Positions 43,254 through 52,201 of a stretch of 64,000 bases of DNA are shown piece by piece (the first letter of the stretch is position 1; each line of letters begins with the position of its first letter). The translations under genes and the position numbers were made by a program. Source of the stretch: Noviluteimonas caseinilytica (GTDB lineage: Bacteria; Pseudomonadota; Gammaproteobacteria; Xanthomonadales; Xanthomonadaceae). The notes beneath the pieces were generated by a model. The model was not told the DNA's origin, ran no database searches, and worked only from the letters and a program-made list of their open reading frames with translations. The stretch is from positions 558,001-622,000 of the forward strand of contig NZ_AP024545.1 in the NCBI RefSeq assembly GCF_018406605.1, given 5' to 3'.

Positions 43254-43271
43254 ATATAACGAACGTTATAT
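43254..43271. promoter_or_regulatory. Operator/promoter palindrome of the toxin-antitoxin operon
   Basis: Perfect inverted repeat ATATAACGAACGTTATAT, 20 bases upstream of the antitoxin start and strikingly AT-rich in this GC-rich region. It contains TATAAC/TTATAT strings usable as a -10 element. AbrB/MazE antitoxins bind such dyads, so this is the expected autorepression site. Confidence 0.75.
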
Positions 43272-43289
43272 TGCACCCGCCCAGGCGCC

Positions 43290-44201
43290 CTACGCAACCG
43301 CCTTGGCCTTGCGCGTCCACTCGGCGAGCAACACCGCCGTGGCGGCCGCGACGTTGAGGCTTTCGACTTTCCCGCTGCCGGGGATCGAGACGCGCAGGTC
43401 GCACGCGGCGGCGAGTTCCTGCGACATGCCTTCGCCTTCCGCGCCGAGCACGTAAACCAACCGCTGCGGCAGTTGCGCATCGAACACGCTTGCACCGTCG
43501 CGCACGACGGTCGCCGCGAGCGCAAATCCCGCGCCGCGCAATTGGGCCAGCGAATTGTCTTCGCGGCCCAGCCGGATGAACGGCACCGCTTCCGCGCCGC
43601 CTTCGGCCACGCGCGCGGCGGCGCCGGACAGGCTCAGCGTCGAATGCTTCGGCAACAGGATCGCCGCGACGCCGAAATGCGCGGCCGAGCGCAGGACGGC
43701 GCCGAGGTTGTGCGGATTGCCCACGCCGTCGAGCCACAGCACGCACACCGGACCCTGCGGCACGTGCTGCAACCACGTCGTCAACGTCTGCGGCGTTTCG
43801 CGCTGGAAATCGGCGACCACGCCTTCGTGGTGCGTGCTCGACGCGAGGCGCTGCAGGTCGGCCTCATCCTCGACCACGCGATAACCGACGCGATGCGCGA
43901 CGCACCAGCGCAGCATCGGTTGCAGTTGCGGGATGCGTTCGGAGACCAGGTACAACTTGCGCAGCGCATCGGGACGGCGATGGAACGCGGCGCGCACGGC
44001 GTTGACGCCGTACAGGCGCAACTCGAGCTCACGATGTTCGCGGACGTGCTGGTGCTCGGCCGTGGCGATGTCGCGCGGCGACGGCGCACGCGAAGGATGT
44101 TCGCGCTTCGGGCCGTCGGGGCGGCGCGGTCCATTCGCCTGCGGACCGCGCGAGGGCGGGCCTTTCGGCGGTCCTTTCGACTTCCACGGCGAATCGCTCA
44201 C
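43290..44201 (-). CDS. TrmH-family (SpoU) RNA 2'-O-methyltransferase
   Basis: 303 residues. A basic, disordered N-terminus (residues 1-55; proline/arginine/lysine-rich, SRGPQANGPRRPDGPKRE) precedes a substrate-binding domain (ELRLYGVNAVRAAF) and the knotted SPOUT domain with LDGVGNPHNLGAVLRSA, VYVLGAEGEGMS and SIPGSGKVESLNVAAATAVLL. RlmB-like; target RNA not determined. GTG 44201 overlaps the RND stop (GTGA). Confidence 0.9.
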   Translation of the reverse strand: MSDSPWKSKGPPKGPPSRGPQANGPRRPDGPKREHPSRAPSPRDIATAEHQHVREHRELELRLYGVNAVRAAFHRRPDALRKLYLVSERIPQLQPMLRWCVAHRVGYRVVEDEADLQRLASSTHHEGVVADFQRETPQTLTTWLQHVPQGPVCVLWLDGVGNPHNLGAVLRSAAHFGVAAILLPKHSTLSLSGAAARVAEGGAEAVPFIRLGREDNSLAQLRGAGFALAATVVRDGASVFDAQLPQRLVYVLGAEGEGMSQELAAACDLRVSIPGSGKVESLNVAAATAVLLAEWTRKAKAVA

Positions 44202-47200
44202 GCATGTTCTCCCAGGCGGTCGCCCGCCGGACGCACGGTGGCTTCGAGTTCCTTCAGTTCATGCGCCACCGCTTCGGGCGAACGCGTGTACGGCGCCAGC
44301 AACGCATAGAACGCAGGCACGACGAACAACGACAGCAACGTCGAGAAACCGACACCGAAGATCACGACCACACCGATCGTCGAACGACTCGCCGACCCCG
44401 GCCCGCCCGCGAGCACCAGCGGCACCGCGCCGACCATCGTGGCGATCGAGGTCATCAGGATCGGGCGCAGGCGCACGCCGGCCGATTCGACGATCGCCTC
44501 GCGCACGCTGCGCCCTTCGTCGCGCAGCTGGTTGGCGAACTCGACGATCAGGATGCCGTTCTTCGCCGCCAGGCCCACCAGCATGACGATGCCGATCTGG
44601 CTGAAGAGGTTCAGCGTTCCGCCCGTGACCCACAGGCCGAGCAGCGCACCGAGCACGCCCAGCGGCACCGTCAGCATGATCACGAAGGGATGGATGAAGC
44701 TTTCGAACTGCGCGGCGAGCACGAGGTACACGACGAGCAACGCGAGCGCGAAGGTGAGCAGCACCGCGCCGCCCGCGCGCTGGTATTCGCGCGATTCGCC
44801 CTTCCAGTCGATCTGCGCGTGTTCCGGCAATTCCGCCTTCACCGCGTCCTGCAGCCACGTGATCGCATCGCCCATGCGATAGCCCGGCGAGAGGCCCGCG
44901 CTGATGGTGATCGAACGCAGGCGGTTGAAGCGGTTGAGGCTGCCGGCCTCGGCCACGTCGTGCAGCGTGACGAGGTTGGACAACGGGATCAGCGCGCCAT
45001 CGCGTGCGCGCACCTGGATGGCTTCCAGGTCCGCGGGCGTCGCGCGGCCGGCCTTCGTGGATTGCACGACGACATCGTATTCCTCGCCGCCGCGCACGAA
45101 CGTGGTCACGCGGCGCGAACCCATCATCGTCTCGAGCGCATGGCCGATGTCTTCCACGCTCACGCCCAGGTCCGACGCACGCTTGCGGTCGATCTGCACG
45201 CGCATCTGCGGACGCGTTTCCTTGTAGTCCGAATCCGCGCCGGTCAGGCCCGGGTTGGTCTCGATGCGCGCGAGCAGGCGATCGCGCCAGGCCGCAAGTT
45301 CCGTGTAGTCGGGGCCTTCGATGACGATCTGCACCGGCTGGCCGCGCGTGCGCACCAGGCCGCCGCCGACCTGCGTGGAGACGCGCATGCCGGGCAACGC
45401 ATCCAGTTCGGACTTGAGCTGCTTGGCGACGTCCAGCGTGTTCTCGGAGCGCTTGTCCCAATCCTTCAGGAACACGCTGAAGCGCGCGGTGTGCATTTCT
45501 TCGCTGGCGCCGAAGCCGCCCGGAACGCGCGCGTTGGCGCGTTCGATCGGGCCCTTGCCCTGGATCTGCGGCGCGATCATCTTCTCGGCCTGCTGCACCT
45601 GCTGCACGGTGTAGTCGTAGCCGGCGCCTTCCGGGCCCGTCAGGCTCACCTGGAACGACCCGCGATCTTCCGGCGGCGCCAGTTCCGACGGCACGAGCTT
45701 GAACAGCACGGCGCTCGCGCCGAGCGCGACGAGCATGAGCGCACCGAACCACAGCGGCCGCCCGACGTTGCCCTGCAGGAAGCGGCGATAGCGCGCGGTC
45801 ACGCCATCCAGGCGCGCGTTGACCCAGCGGTTGACCGGATTGGATTTCTCTTCGCGATGCGGGCGCACGAGCTTGGACGACAGCATCGGCGTGAGCGTCA
45901 GCGCGACGAACGCCGACAACGCCACGGCGCCCGCCAACGCGACGGACAACTCGCGGAACAAGCGCCCCGTGTTGCCCTCCATGAAGCCGATCGGCAGGAA
46001 CACGGCGACCAGCACCGCGGTGGTCGCGATCACCGCGAACGCCACCTGGCGCGTGCCGCGCGCGGCCGCCACGAGCTTGGGTTCGCCGAGGTCCGCGCGA
46101 CGCTGGATGTTCTCCAGCACGACGATCGCATCGTCCACCACCAGCCCGATGCACAGCACCAGCGCGAGCAAGGTCAGCAGGTTGATCGAATAGCCGAACA
46201 CGTACAGCGGCACGAAGGCCGCGATCAGGCACACGGGCACCGTCACCGCGGGAATCAGCGCCGCGCGCAGGCTGCCCAGGAACAGCCAGATCACGATCAG
46301 CACCAGCACGATCGCCTCGATGAGCGTGTGGTACACGCGTTCGACCGAGGCATCAATGAAGGTGGTGGTGTCGAAGGCGACGAAGATCTTCGTGCCGGCC
46401 GGCAGCGTCGGGCGGATGCGGTCGGCTTCGGCGCGCACGGCGTTGGCCACGTCCAGCGCGTTCGCCGTCGAGGTGCGCGCGACGCCCAGGCCGATGTTCG
46501 GTTCGCCGTTGCTGCGGTAGTACGAACGACGCTCGGCGGAGGCCAGCTCCACCTTCGCGACGTCGCCCAGCCGCACGACATACCCGTCCGGGCCCTTGCC
46601 CAGCGGGATCTGCGCGAAATCCTCGGGCTTTTCGTAACCGCGCGCGACGCGCAAGGTGAAGTCGCGCGATTCGGATTCGATGCGGCCAGCGGGGAGCTCG
46701 ACGTTTTCGGCGCGCAGGGCGTTCTCGACATCGATCGCGGTGAGGCCGCGCGCGGCGAGCGCATCGCGATCCAGCCAGACGCGCATCGCGTAACGCTGCT
46801 GGCCGCCGATGCGCACCTGCGCAACGCCGTCGATGCTCGACAGGCGATCGACGATGTAACGCTCGGCGTAGTCGCTCAGCTCGAGCGTCGACATCTTCGT
46901 CGAGCTCATGTTGAGCCAGATGATCGGATCCGAATCGCTCTCGACCTTGCTGACCTGCGGCGGATCGGCTTCGTCCGGCAGGCGGTTCGACACGCGGCTC
47001 ACGGCGCTGCGCACGTCGTTGGCGGCGCCTTCGATGTCGCGCGACAGACTGAATTCCAGGGTGATGCGCGACTGGCCGTTGACGCTGCTCGACTCGATCG
47101 TCTCCACGCCTTCGATGCCCGACAACGCGTCTTCGAGCACCTGCGTCACGCGGCTTTCGACCACCGACGCCGATGCGCCGGCATACGCGACTTCGACCGA

Positions 47201-47335
47201 CACCACTGGGGGATCGATCGCGGGCAGCTCGCGCAGCGTGAGACGCGAATACGCCATCACGCCCAGTACGATCAGCAGCAGGCTCAGGACGGTCGCGAAG
47301 ACCGGACGTTCGATCGAAAGGTCGGACAGGCGCAT
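44198..47335 (-). CDS. RND multidrug efflux permease (HAE1/AcrB family)
   Basis: 1045 residues with 12 membrane segments. Proton-relay residues are visible: the acidic pair in LVLCIGLVVDDAIVVLENIQRR (TM4) and the lysine in GLAAKNGILIVEFANQLRDEG (TM10). Two large periplasmic loops. ATG 47335 (MRLSDLSIERPVFATVLSLLLIV). It acts with the adaptor encoded just upstream and an outer-membrane channel not present here. Substrates unknown. The gene ends overlapping the methyltransferase start. Confidence 0.95.
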   Translation of the reverse strand: MRLSDLSIERPVFATVLSLLLIVLGVMAYSRLTLRELPAIDPPVVSVEVAYAGASASVVESRVTQVLEDALSGIEGVETIESSSVNGQSRITLEFSLSRDIEGAANDVRSAVSRVSNRLPDEADPPQVSKVESDSDPIIWLNMSSTKMSTLELSDYAERYIVDRLSSIDGVAQVRIGGQQRYAMRVWLDRDALAARGLTAIDVENALRAENVELPAGRIESESRDFTLRVARGYEKPEDFAQIPLGKGPDGYVVRLGDVAKVELASAERRSYYRSNGEPNIGLGVARTSTANALDVANAVRAEADRIRPTLPAGTKIFVAFDTTTFIDASVERVYHTLIEAIVLVLIVIWLFLGSLRAALIPAVTVPVCLIAAFVPLYVFGYSINLLTLLALVLCIGLVVDDAIVVLENIQRRADLGEPKLVAAARGTRQVAFAVIATTAVLVAVFLPIGFMEGNTGRLFRELSVALAGAVALSAFVALTLTPMLSSKLVRPHREEKSNPVNRWVNARLDGVTARYRRFLQGNVGRPLWFGALMLVALGASAVLFKLVPSELAPPEDRGSFQVSLTGPEGAGYDYTVQQVQQAEKMIAPQIQGKGPIERANARVPGGFGASEEMHTARFSVFLKDWDKRSENTLDVAKQLKSELDALPGMRVSTQVGGGLVRTRGQPVQIVIEGPDYTELAAWRDRLLARIETNPGLTGADSDYKETRPQMRVQIDRKRASDLGVSVEDIGHALETMMGSRRVTTFVRGGEEYDVVVQSTKAGRATPADLEAIQVRARDGALIPLSNLVTLHDVAEAGSLNRFNRLRSITISAGLSPGYRMGDAITWLQDAVKAELPEHAQIDWKGESREYQRAGGAVLLTFALALLVVYLVLAAQFESFIHPFVIMLTVPLGVLGALLGLWVTGGTLNLFSQIGIVMLVGLAAKNGILIVEFANQLRDEGRSVREAIVESAGVRLRPILMTSIATMVGAVPLVLAGGPGSASRSTIGVVVIFGVGFSTLLSLFVVPAFYALLAPYTRSPEAVAHELKELEATVRPAGDRLGEHA

Positions 47336-47336
47336 G

Positions 47337-48431
47337 TCAGCGCGTCGCCGTGCGCGCGTTTGCGGCGTCGGCGATCTTCGCGCCCGGGCGCAGCTTGCCC
47401 GTGCCGTCGACGATCACGCGGTCGCCGGCTTTCACGCCGTCGAGGATTTCCGCGCGGCCATCGCGGCGCGTGCCGACCTTGACGTCCACCTGCTGCACCG
47501 TGCCGTCGTTGCCGACGCGATACACGAACGTGCGCTCACCCACCTGCACTACCGATATCTCCGGCAGCAGCAGTGCATTGCGCTCGCCGTGGCGCAGGTC
47601 GACGTTGATCAGCATGCCGGGGCGCAGGCGGTGGTCCGGATTGGGGAAGTCGGCGCGCACGTTCACCGAACGCGTGGTCGGATCGATGCGCGTGTCGATG
47701 GTGCTGACGACGCCATCGAACGCCGTGCCCGGATACGCCGCCGCGCGCCCGTACACGCGCTGGCCCTGCGCGAGCTGCGCGAGTTCGCCTTCGGGCATCG
47801 GGAAGTCGACGTACACGCGCGACAGATCATCGAGCGTGGCGATCACGGTGCCCGGCGTCACCAGCGCGCCCGGGCTCACCTGGCGGATGCCGAGCACCCC
47901 ACCGAACGGCGCGCGGATCGTGCGGTCGCTGATCTGCGCGCGCACTTGCGCGGCCTGGGCATTGGCCTGGTCGCGCGCGGCGCGCTGCGTGTCGAGCTGC
48001 GAGGTCGCGATCAACTGCTGCTTCGCCAGTGCGTCCTGGCGATCGAGCAACTGCTGCGCTTCCTTCGCCGCCGCTTCGGCCTGGCGCAACGCGGCCTGCT
48101 GCTGCTGGCCCGACAAGGTGACGAGCACCGCGCCCTTGCCGACTTCATCGCCGCTGTCGAAATGCACCTGCTGCACGATCTCGCTCACCTTCGCGGTGAC
48201 GGTCACCGATTCGCGCGCGCGCGCCGTGCCGATGGCCGTGAGTGCGTCGGAGAAATCGCTGGCGCGCACGATGGTGGTCGTCACCGCAACGGGTGCATTG
48301 CCGCCGCCGCGCGCGTCGCGATTGTTGGCGGCCGCCGCCTGGTCGCGGCCGCAGGCCGACAAGGTGGCGCACAGCGCGCAGGCGAGGAGGAAGGTGGACT
48401 TGGTGAACTTGGAGCGTGGGAAAGGCGTCAT
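47337..48431 (-). CDS. RND efflux periplasmic adaptor lipoprotein
   Basis: 364 residues. Lipobox LSAC at about residue 27, lipoyl half-motifs (VHFDSGDEVGKGAVLVTL and TIRAPFGGVLGIRQVSPGALV), a short coiled-coil hairpin with QQQQAALRQAEAAAKEAQQLL, and beta-barrel strands (GRAAAYPGTAFDGVVSTIDTRIDPTTR). Its stop is one base from the pump's ATG, so they form an operon. Confidence 0.94.
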   Translation of the reverse strand: MTPFPRSKFTKSTFLLACALCATLSACGRDQAAAANNRDARGGGNAPVAVTTTIVRASDFSDALTAIGTARARESVTVTAKVSEIVQQVHFDSGDEVGKGAVLVTLSGQQQQAALRQAEAAAKEAQQLLDRQDALAKQQLIATSQLDTQRAARDQANAQAAQVRAQISDRTIRAPFGGVLGIRQVSPGALVTPGTVIATLDDLSRVYVDFPMPEGELAQLAQGQRVYGRAAAYPGTAFDGVVSTIDTRIDPTTRSVNVRADFPNPDHRLRPGMLINVDLRHGERNALLLPEISVVQVGERTFVYRVGNDGTVQQVDVKVGTRRDGRAEILDGVKAGDRVIVDGTGKLRPGAKIADAANARTATR

Positions 48432-48629
48432 TCGTGAATTCTAGGCCGGTTGGCGTGGCAGTACGGTCACGGCGCGGGGCCGGAAGGCCACGAAAGGGCA
48501 TCAACGCCCCATCCGCGCACGCGTTGACCCGGCGGACCCATGACCAACGACAGTGGCGCGCGCGTCCTGCCCGCGTCCTGCACACTCCGCGGACTGCGTT
48601 GTTCCCCTCGTCCCCCCGGAGAACGCCCC

Positions 48630-49583
48630 ATGCGCCACGACAGCATCCTCGACACCATCGGCCGCACGCCGGTCGTCCGCCTCAACCGCATCGCGCCATC
48701 GCACGTGACGATGTACGCGAAGGTCGAATCCTTCAATCCGGGCGGCTCGGTCAAGGATCGCCTCGCGATCGCGATCATCCTCGACGCGGAAGCGAAGGGC
48801 CTGCTCAAGCCGGGCGATACGGTGATCGAAGCCACGTCGGGCAACACTGGCGTTGCGCTGGCGATGGTGTGCGCGGCGCGGGGTTACAAGTTCGTCGCGA
48901 CGATGGCCGATTCGTTCTCGATCGAACGCCGCAAGCTGATGCGCGCGTACGGCGCGAAAGTGATCCTGACGCCCGCCGCCGAACGCGGCAGCGGCATGGT
49001 GCGCCGCGCGGAAGAACTCGCGAAGCAGCATGGCTGGTTCCTCGCGCGCCAGTTCACCAATCCCGCCAATCCCGCGTACCACCGGCAGACGACCGCAGCG
49101 GAAATCCTGCGCGACTTCGCCGGCGATCGCCTCGATCATTTCGTCACCGGCTGGGGCACCGGCGGCACGCTCACCGGCGTGGCCGAAGTGCTGCGCGTCG
49201 CGCGCCCCGAAACGAAGATCACCACGTGCGAACCAGCGGGCGCGGCGTTGCTGTCGGGCGCGGAATTCGTGCCGCACAAGATCCAGGGCTGGACGCCGGA
49301 CTTCGTGCCGGAAGTGCTCAATCGCGACGTCGCGGGCACGCTGCTCAAGATCGACGAGATGGTGGCGCGCGACACCGCGCGACGCCTTGCGCAGGAAGAA
49401 GGCCTGTTCGTCGGCATCTCCGCGGGCGGAACGGTGGCCGGCGCGCTGGAAGTGGCGAAGACCGCGAAGGAAGGCGACGTGATCCTGGCGATGCTGCCCG
49501 ACACGGGCGAACGCTACTTCTCCACGATCCTGTTCGAAGGCGTCAACGAAGGCTCGGACGACGAGTGGCTCGCCGGCTTGTGA
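48630..49583 (+). CDS. cysK: Cysteine synthase (O-acetylserine sulfhydrylase)
   Basis: 317 residues. PLP enzyme making cysteine from O-acetylserine and sulfide. PLP lysine in FNPGGSVKDRLAI (K at about 42), TSGNTGVALAM substrate loop, and phosphate-binding GTGGTLTGVAEVL. HKIQGWTPDFVPEVLN fits CysK more than CysM. ATG 48630 follows CGGAGAA at good spacing; an ATG at 48540 would add 30 unrelated residues. Confidence 0.93.
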   Translation: MRHDSILDTIGRTPVVRLNRIAPSHVTMYAKVESFNPGGSVKDRLAIAIILDAEAKGLLKPGDTVIEATSGNTGVALAMVCAARGYKFVATMADSFSIERRKLMRAYGAKVILTPAAERGSGMVRRAEELAKQHGWFLARQFTNPANPAYHRQTTAAEILRDFAGDRLDHFVTGWGTGGTLTGVAEVLRVARPETKITTCEPAGAALLSGAEFVPHKIQGWTPDFVPEVLNRDVAGTLLKIDEMVARDTARRLAQEEGLFVGISAGGTVAGALEVAKTAKEGDVILAMLPDTGERYFSTILFEGVNEGSDDEWLAGL

Positions 49584-49612
49584 GGCAACGCGCCGGCACG
49601 CAGCCGGCGCCG

Positions 49613-50152
49613 TCAGGCGACGAAGGTGCCGTCTTCGTGGGCGTGCGGATCCAGCCGGCCGTGGCAGATCTGCATCACGCGGTTGTGCAGGCGGCGCGGA
49701 TTGTCGAAGGACTGGATGGCCAGCGCCGCCATGCTGATGGTGACCGTGAGGTTGCCCAGCGTGGTCTCGCCGCTGGCGGCCAGCATGCTCGGCGCCAGCG
49801 CGGCGGCCACGGTGAGCGCGACCGACACGAAGATGTAGGACCGGATCTGCGACCAGGCGTTCTGGTCGAGCCCGCGCGCATGGAAGCCATGGCGCACCGG
49901 CAGGCCCATCACCTTCGAGAGGGAATCGGCCAGGCGGATCTCGTGCAGCGTGCCGGCGGCCTTGATGGCGAAGGCGAGCAGCGTGGCGCCCAGGCCCGCG
50001 ATCGGCACCCAGGCGGGCAGCCCGGAGCGCGGCAGCGCGACGCACGTGCAGGCGAGCACGAACAGGATCAGGCCGAGGCGGTGCAGCCAGGTGGCGCGAT
50101 CGACGGTCGACTGCAGGCGGTCGACGTTACCGAGGGTGATGCGGGGCTTCAT
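49613..50152 (-). CDS. Membrane protein of unknown function
   Basis: 179 residues with about four hydrophobic segments (around 27-40, 47-65, 106-126 and 133-148). The rest includes HEIRLADSLSKVMGLPVRHGFHARGLDQNAWSQIRSY. I do not recognise a family. It stands alone, converging on cysK, with a ~190-base gap upstream that shows nothing else clear. Confidence 0.7.
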   Translation of the reverse strand: MKPRITLGNVDRLQSTVDRATWLHRLGLILFVLACTCVALPRSGLPAWVPIAGLGATLLAFAIKAAGTLHEIRLADSLSKVMGLPVRHGFHARGLDQNAWSQIRSYIFVSVALTVAAALAPSMLAASGETTLGNLTVTISMAALAIQSFDNPRRLHNRVMQICHGRLDPHAHEDGTFVA

Positions 50153-50339
50153 GGAAAGACTGACGTATCTGGGGTGCGCGCGGTTGCACGTTGGCGGGAC
50201 GCATGGTGCCTGCGAGCGCCGCGCGGAACGCGGCTGCGCGTCACAGGGTGGCCACGAAGGGTGCGCATTTCACCATGCTTTCACGCGCCCGCGGTGAATG
50301 CGCGCGCACCCGCGCGCAAGCGGCAGTAGGCTGGCACGC

Positions 50340-50855
50340 ATGGAAATCGAAGTGATCGAAGGCGACATCACGCAGTTGCAGGTCGACGCGATCGTCAACG
50401 CCGCCAATCCCACGCTGCTGGGCGGCGGCGGCGTCGACGGCGCCATCCACCGCGCCGCCGGCCCCGGCCTGCTGCAGGAATGCCGGGACCTGCCGGAAAC
50501 CGCCCCCGGCGTGCGCTGCCCGACCGGCGAGGCCCGCCTCACCGGCGGCCATGCCCTGCCCGCGCGCTGGGTGATCCACACCGTCGGGCCGGTCTGGCAT
50601 GGCGGCCACCAGGGCGAACCCGGCCTGCTGGCCGCGTGCTATCGCAACGCGATGTCCCTGGCCGCGGTGCACGGTGTCGAATCGATCGCGTTCCCGGCGA
50701 TCAGCTGCGGCGTGTTCGGGTATCCGGTCGAACTCGCGGTGCCCATCGCGGTGCGCACGGTGCGTGCCTCAAGCGGTGGACGGCCGGCGCGCGTCGTGTT
50801 CGCCTGCTTCGATGCGGCCATGGCGAATCGCTACCGGGTGATGCTCGCGCTATGA
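50340..50855 (+). CDS. Macro-domain protein (O-acetyl-ADP-ribose deacetylase-like)
   Basis: 171 residues. A complete macro domain: IEVIEGDITQLQVDAIVNAANPTLLGGGGVDGAIHRAAGP is the ADP-ribose loop and active-site region, GHALPARWVIHTVGPVW follows, and AFPAISCGVFGYPVELA is the phosphate loop. YmdB-type; it hydrolyses O-acetyl-ADP-ribose or removes ADP-ribose from proteins. ATG 50340. Overlaps the next gene by ATGA. Confidence 0.93.
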   Translation: MEIEVIEGDITQLQVDAIVNAANPTLLGGGGVDGAIHRAAGPGLLQECRDLPETAPGVRCPTGEARLTGGHALPARWVIHTVGPVWHGGHQGEPGLLAACYRNAMSLAAVHGVESIAFPAISCGVFGYPVELAVPIAVRTVRASSGGRPARVVFACFDAAMANRYRVMLAL

Positions 50856-51475
50856 CACCGTCGGCCCGCAACCTGCTGCTGTCGAACGCCGCGACGCTGG
50901 CGGCCGCGCTCGTCTTCCACTGGCCCGCGGGCTGGTTGTTGTGGACGTACTGGATCCAGAGCGTGGTGATCGGCTGGTATGCGCGCAAGCGGATGTTGAA
51001 CCTGCGGCGCTTCAGCACGACGGGCTTCACGTCGAACGACCAGCCCGTGCCGGAGAACGAACAGGGCAAGCGCTCCACCGCGAATTTCTTCGCGCTGCAT
51101 TACGGTTTCTTCCACCTGTGTTATTTCCTGTTCCTGTGCGCCGAGCATCGCGTGACCGCAGGCTGGGACCTGCTGGTGCTGGCTGCGTGCGGCGTGTCGT
51201 TCGTGTTGTCGCAACAGCAGACCTACGCCGCGCAACACGCCGCCGACCTGCGCGGCAAGCCCAATCTCGGCACGCTGATGTTCACGCCTTACCTCCGCAT
51301 CATCCCGATGCACCTGGCGATCCTGGTCGGCGCGGGCCTGGATGGCGGCGCCGGCTTGCTGGTGTTGTTCACCGTGTTGAAGACGGCGAGTGACCTGGGG
51401 CTGGATGCGATCGACAGGAATATGGCGCTGAAGCACGCGGAAAAGTTTGCGAGTGAGGGCCAACCGGAACACTGA
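50852..51475 (+). CDS. DUF6498-type membrane protein
   Basis: 207 residues with about five membrane segments; LLWTYWIQSVVIGWYARKRMLNLR and ANFFALHYGFFHLCYFLF are the family-like blocks. The function is unknown. It overlaps the macro-domain gene (ATGA), so the two are co-translated; why a membrane protein would pair with an ADP-ribose enzyme is unclear. Confidence 0.82.
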   Translation: MTPSARNLLLSNAATLAAALVFHWPAGWLLWTYWIQSVVIGWYARKRMLNLRRFSTTGFTSNDQPVPENEQGKRSTANFFALHYGFFHLCYFLFLCAEHRVTAGWDLLVLAACGVSFVLSQQQTYAAQHAADLRGKPNLGTLMFTPYLRIIPMHLAILVGAGLDGGAGLLVLFTVLKTASDLGLDAIDRNMALKHAEKFASEGQPEH

Positions 51476-51523
51476 GTTGACGATCCGGTCAGTGACGAAA
51501 GTCGCCTCGAACCGGATCGACGC

Positions 51524-52030
51524 ATGCAATGGGCTGCCTATGTCAGTTGCCACGGAAAGCGATACTCGCTGCAGCATTTCCACGGCCGCCGCCAGACCTA
51601 CCGACTTCCGCCCACCGCCACGCGACCGCGTGCGCGCGATGTCACCGTCGGCGTCAAGTTCGGCCTGCACTGCTTTACGCGGCGCGCTGCGGCGAACGAA
51701 TCCGCAGAACCTTGCGCGATCTATCACGCAAACCCCGAAGGCCGGATCTTCTGCGAGACCCGGCATGCCATGGGCGAGGAATTGCCACGCATCGTCGCCA
51801 CGATGCTCGACCGCAATTGTTACCTCACCGACCGCCGCAACCACGTGTTGTTCAGCACGGTGCGTACCGAAGCCGGAGAGGACTACGCCGTGTTCTTCGC
51901 GTTGCGGCGCGCTTCGCCGAAGACAGGGCTCGACGCCAACCTGATGGTGCTGAGCGCGCATCCGCGCCGGGGCTTCCGGCCCGGCGGCAAGCCCGACAAG
52001 TTCAGGCACTTGCTGCGCGCACTGCTCTGA
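51524..52030 (+). CDS. Conserved-looking protein of unknown function
   Basis: 168 residues. ATG 51524. No signal or membrane segment. The N-terminus has MQWAAYVSCHGKRYSLQHF, the middle VTVGVKFGLHCFTR and PCAIYHANPEGRIFCETRHAM, and the end YAVFFALRRASPKTGLDANLMVLSAHPRRGFRP. Several H, C and R positions suggest a nucleic-acid or nucleotide role, but I do not recognise a family. It ends next to a strong terminator. Confidence 0.75.
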   Translation: MQWAAYVSCHGKRYSLQHFHGRRQTYRLPPTATRPRARDVTVGVKFGLHCFTRRAAANESAEPCAIYHANPEGRIFCETRHAMGEELPRIVATMLDRNCYLTDRRNHVLFSTVRTEAGEDYAVFFALRRASPKTGLDANLMVLSAHPRRGFRPGGKPDKFRHLLRALL

Positions 52031-52061
52031 AAAAGCGAAACCCCCGCAAGCGGGGGTTTCG
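52030..52061. terminator. Rho-independent terminator between hypothetical gene and fba
   Basis: Perfect 12-bp stem CGAAACCCCCGC / GCGGGGGTTTCG with an AA loop (52036-52061). On the minus strand it is followed by CTTTTTC, so it best ends the fba transcript; on the plus side it also closes the preceding gene. Confidence 0.85.
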
Positions 52062-52201
52062 TGTTCCGGGAGACTCTTGGTTATCCCTACCGTGGGGTGG
52101 GGACCGCTTGCGCGGTGGCCGGGCGCTTGCACCCGTCGGCGCGACCTGGGAGCGGACTCTACGCCGCTCCCCGAACCGGATCAAACCTGAAACGTCCTGC
52201 C
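52062..52201 (-). other. Structured 3' region after fba (possible small RNA)
   Basis: 140 bases without an ORF. Hairpins include GGGAGCGG / CCGCTCCC (52148-52171) and shorter ones near 52108-52139, ending at the strong terminator. On the minus strand this reads as a folded fba 3' UTR or a separate small RNA. No promoter could be identified. Confidence 0.35.

Noticed and set aside
44204..47482. 1092-codon plus-strand open frame opposite the RND pump
   Set aside because: Histidine/arginine/glutamine-rich shadow; the minus-strand pump is complete and clearly real.
50153..50339. Possible small gene or RNA in the 187-base gap
   Set aside because: No good ribosome site, hairpin with T-run, or tRNA-like fold seen.
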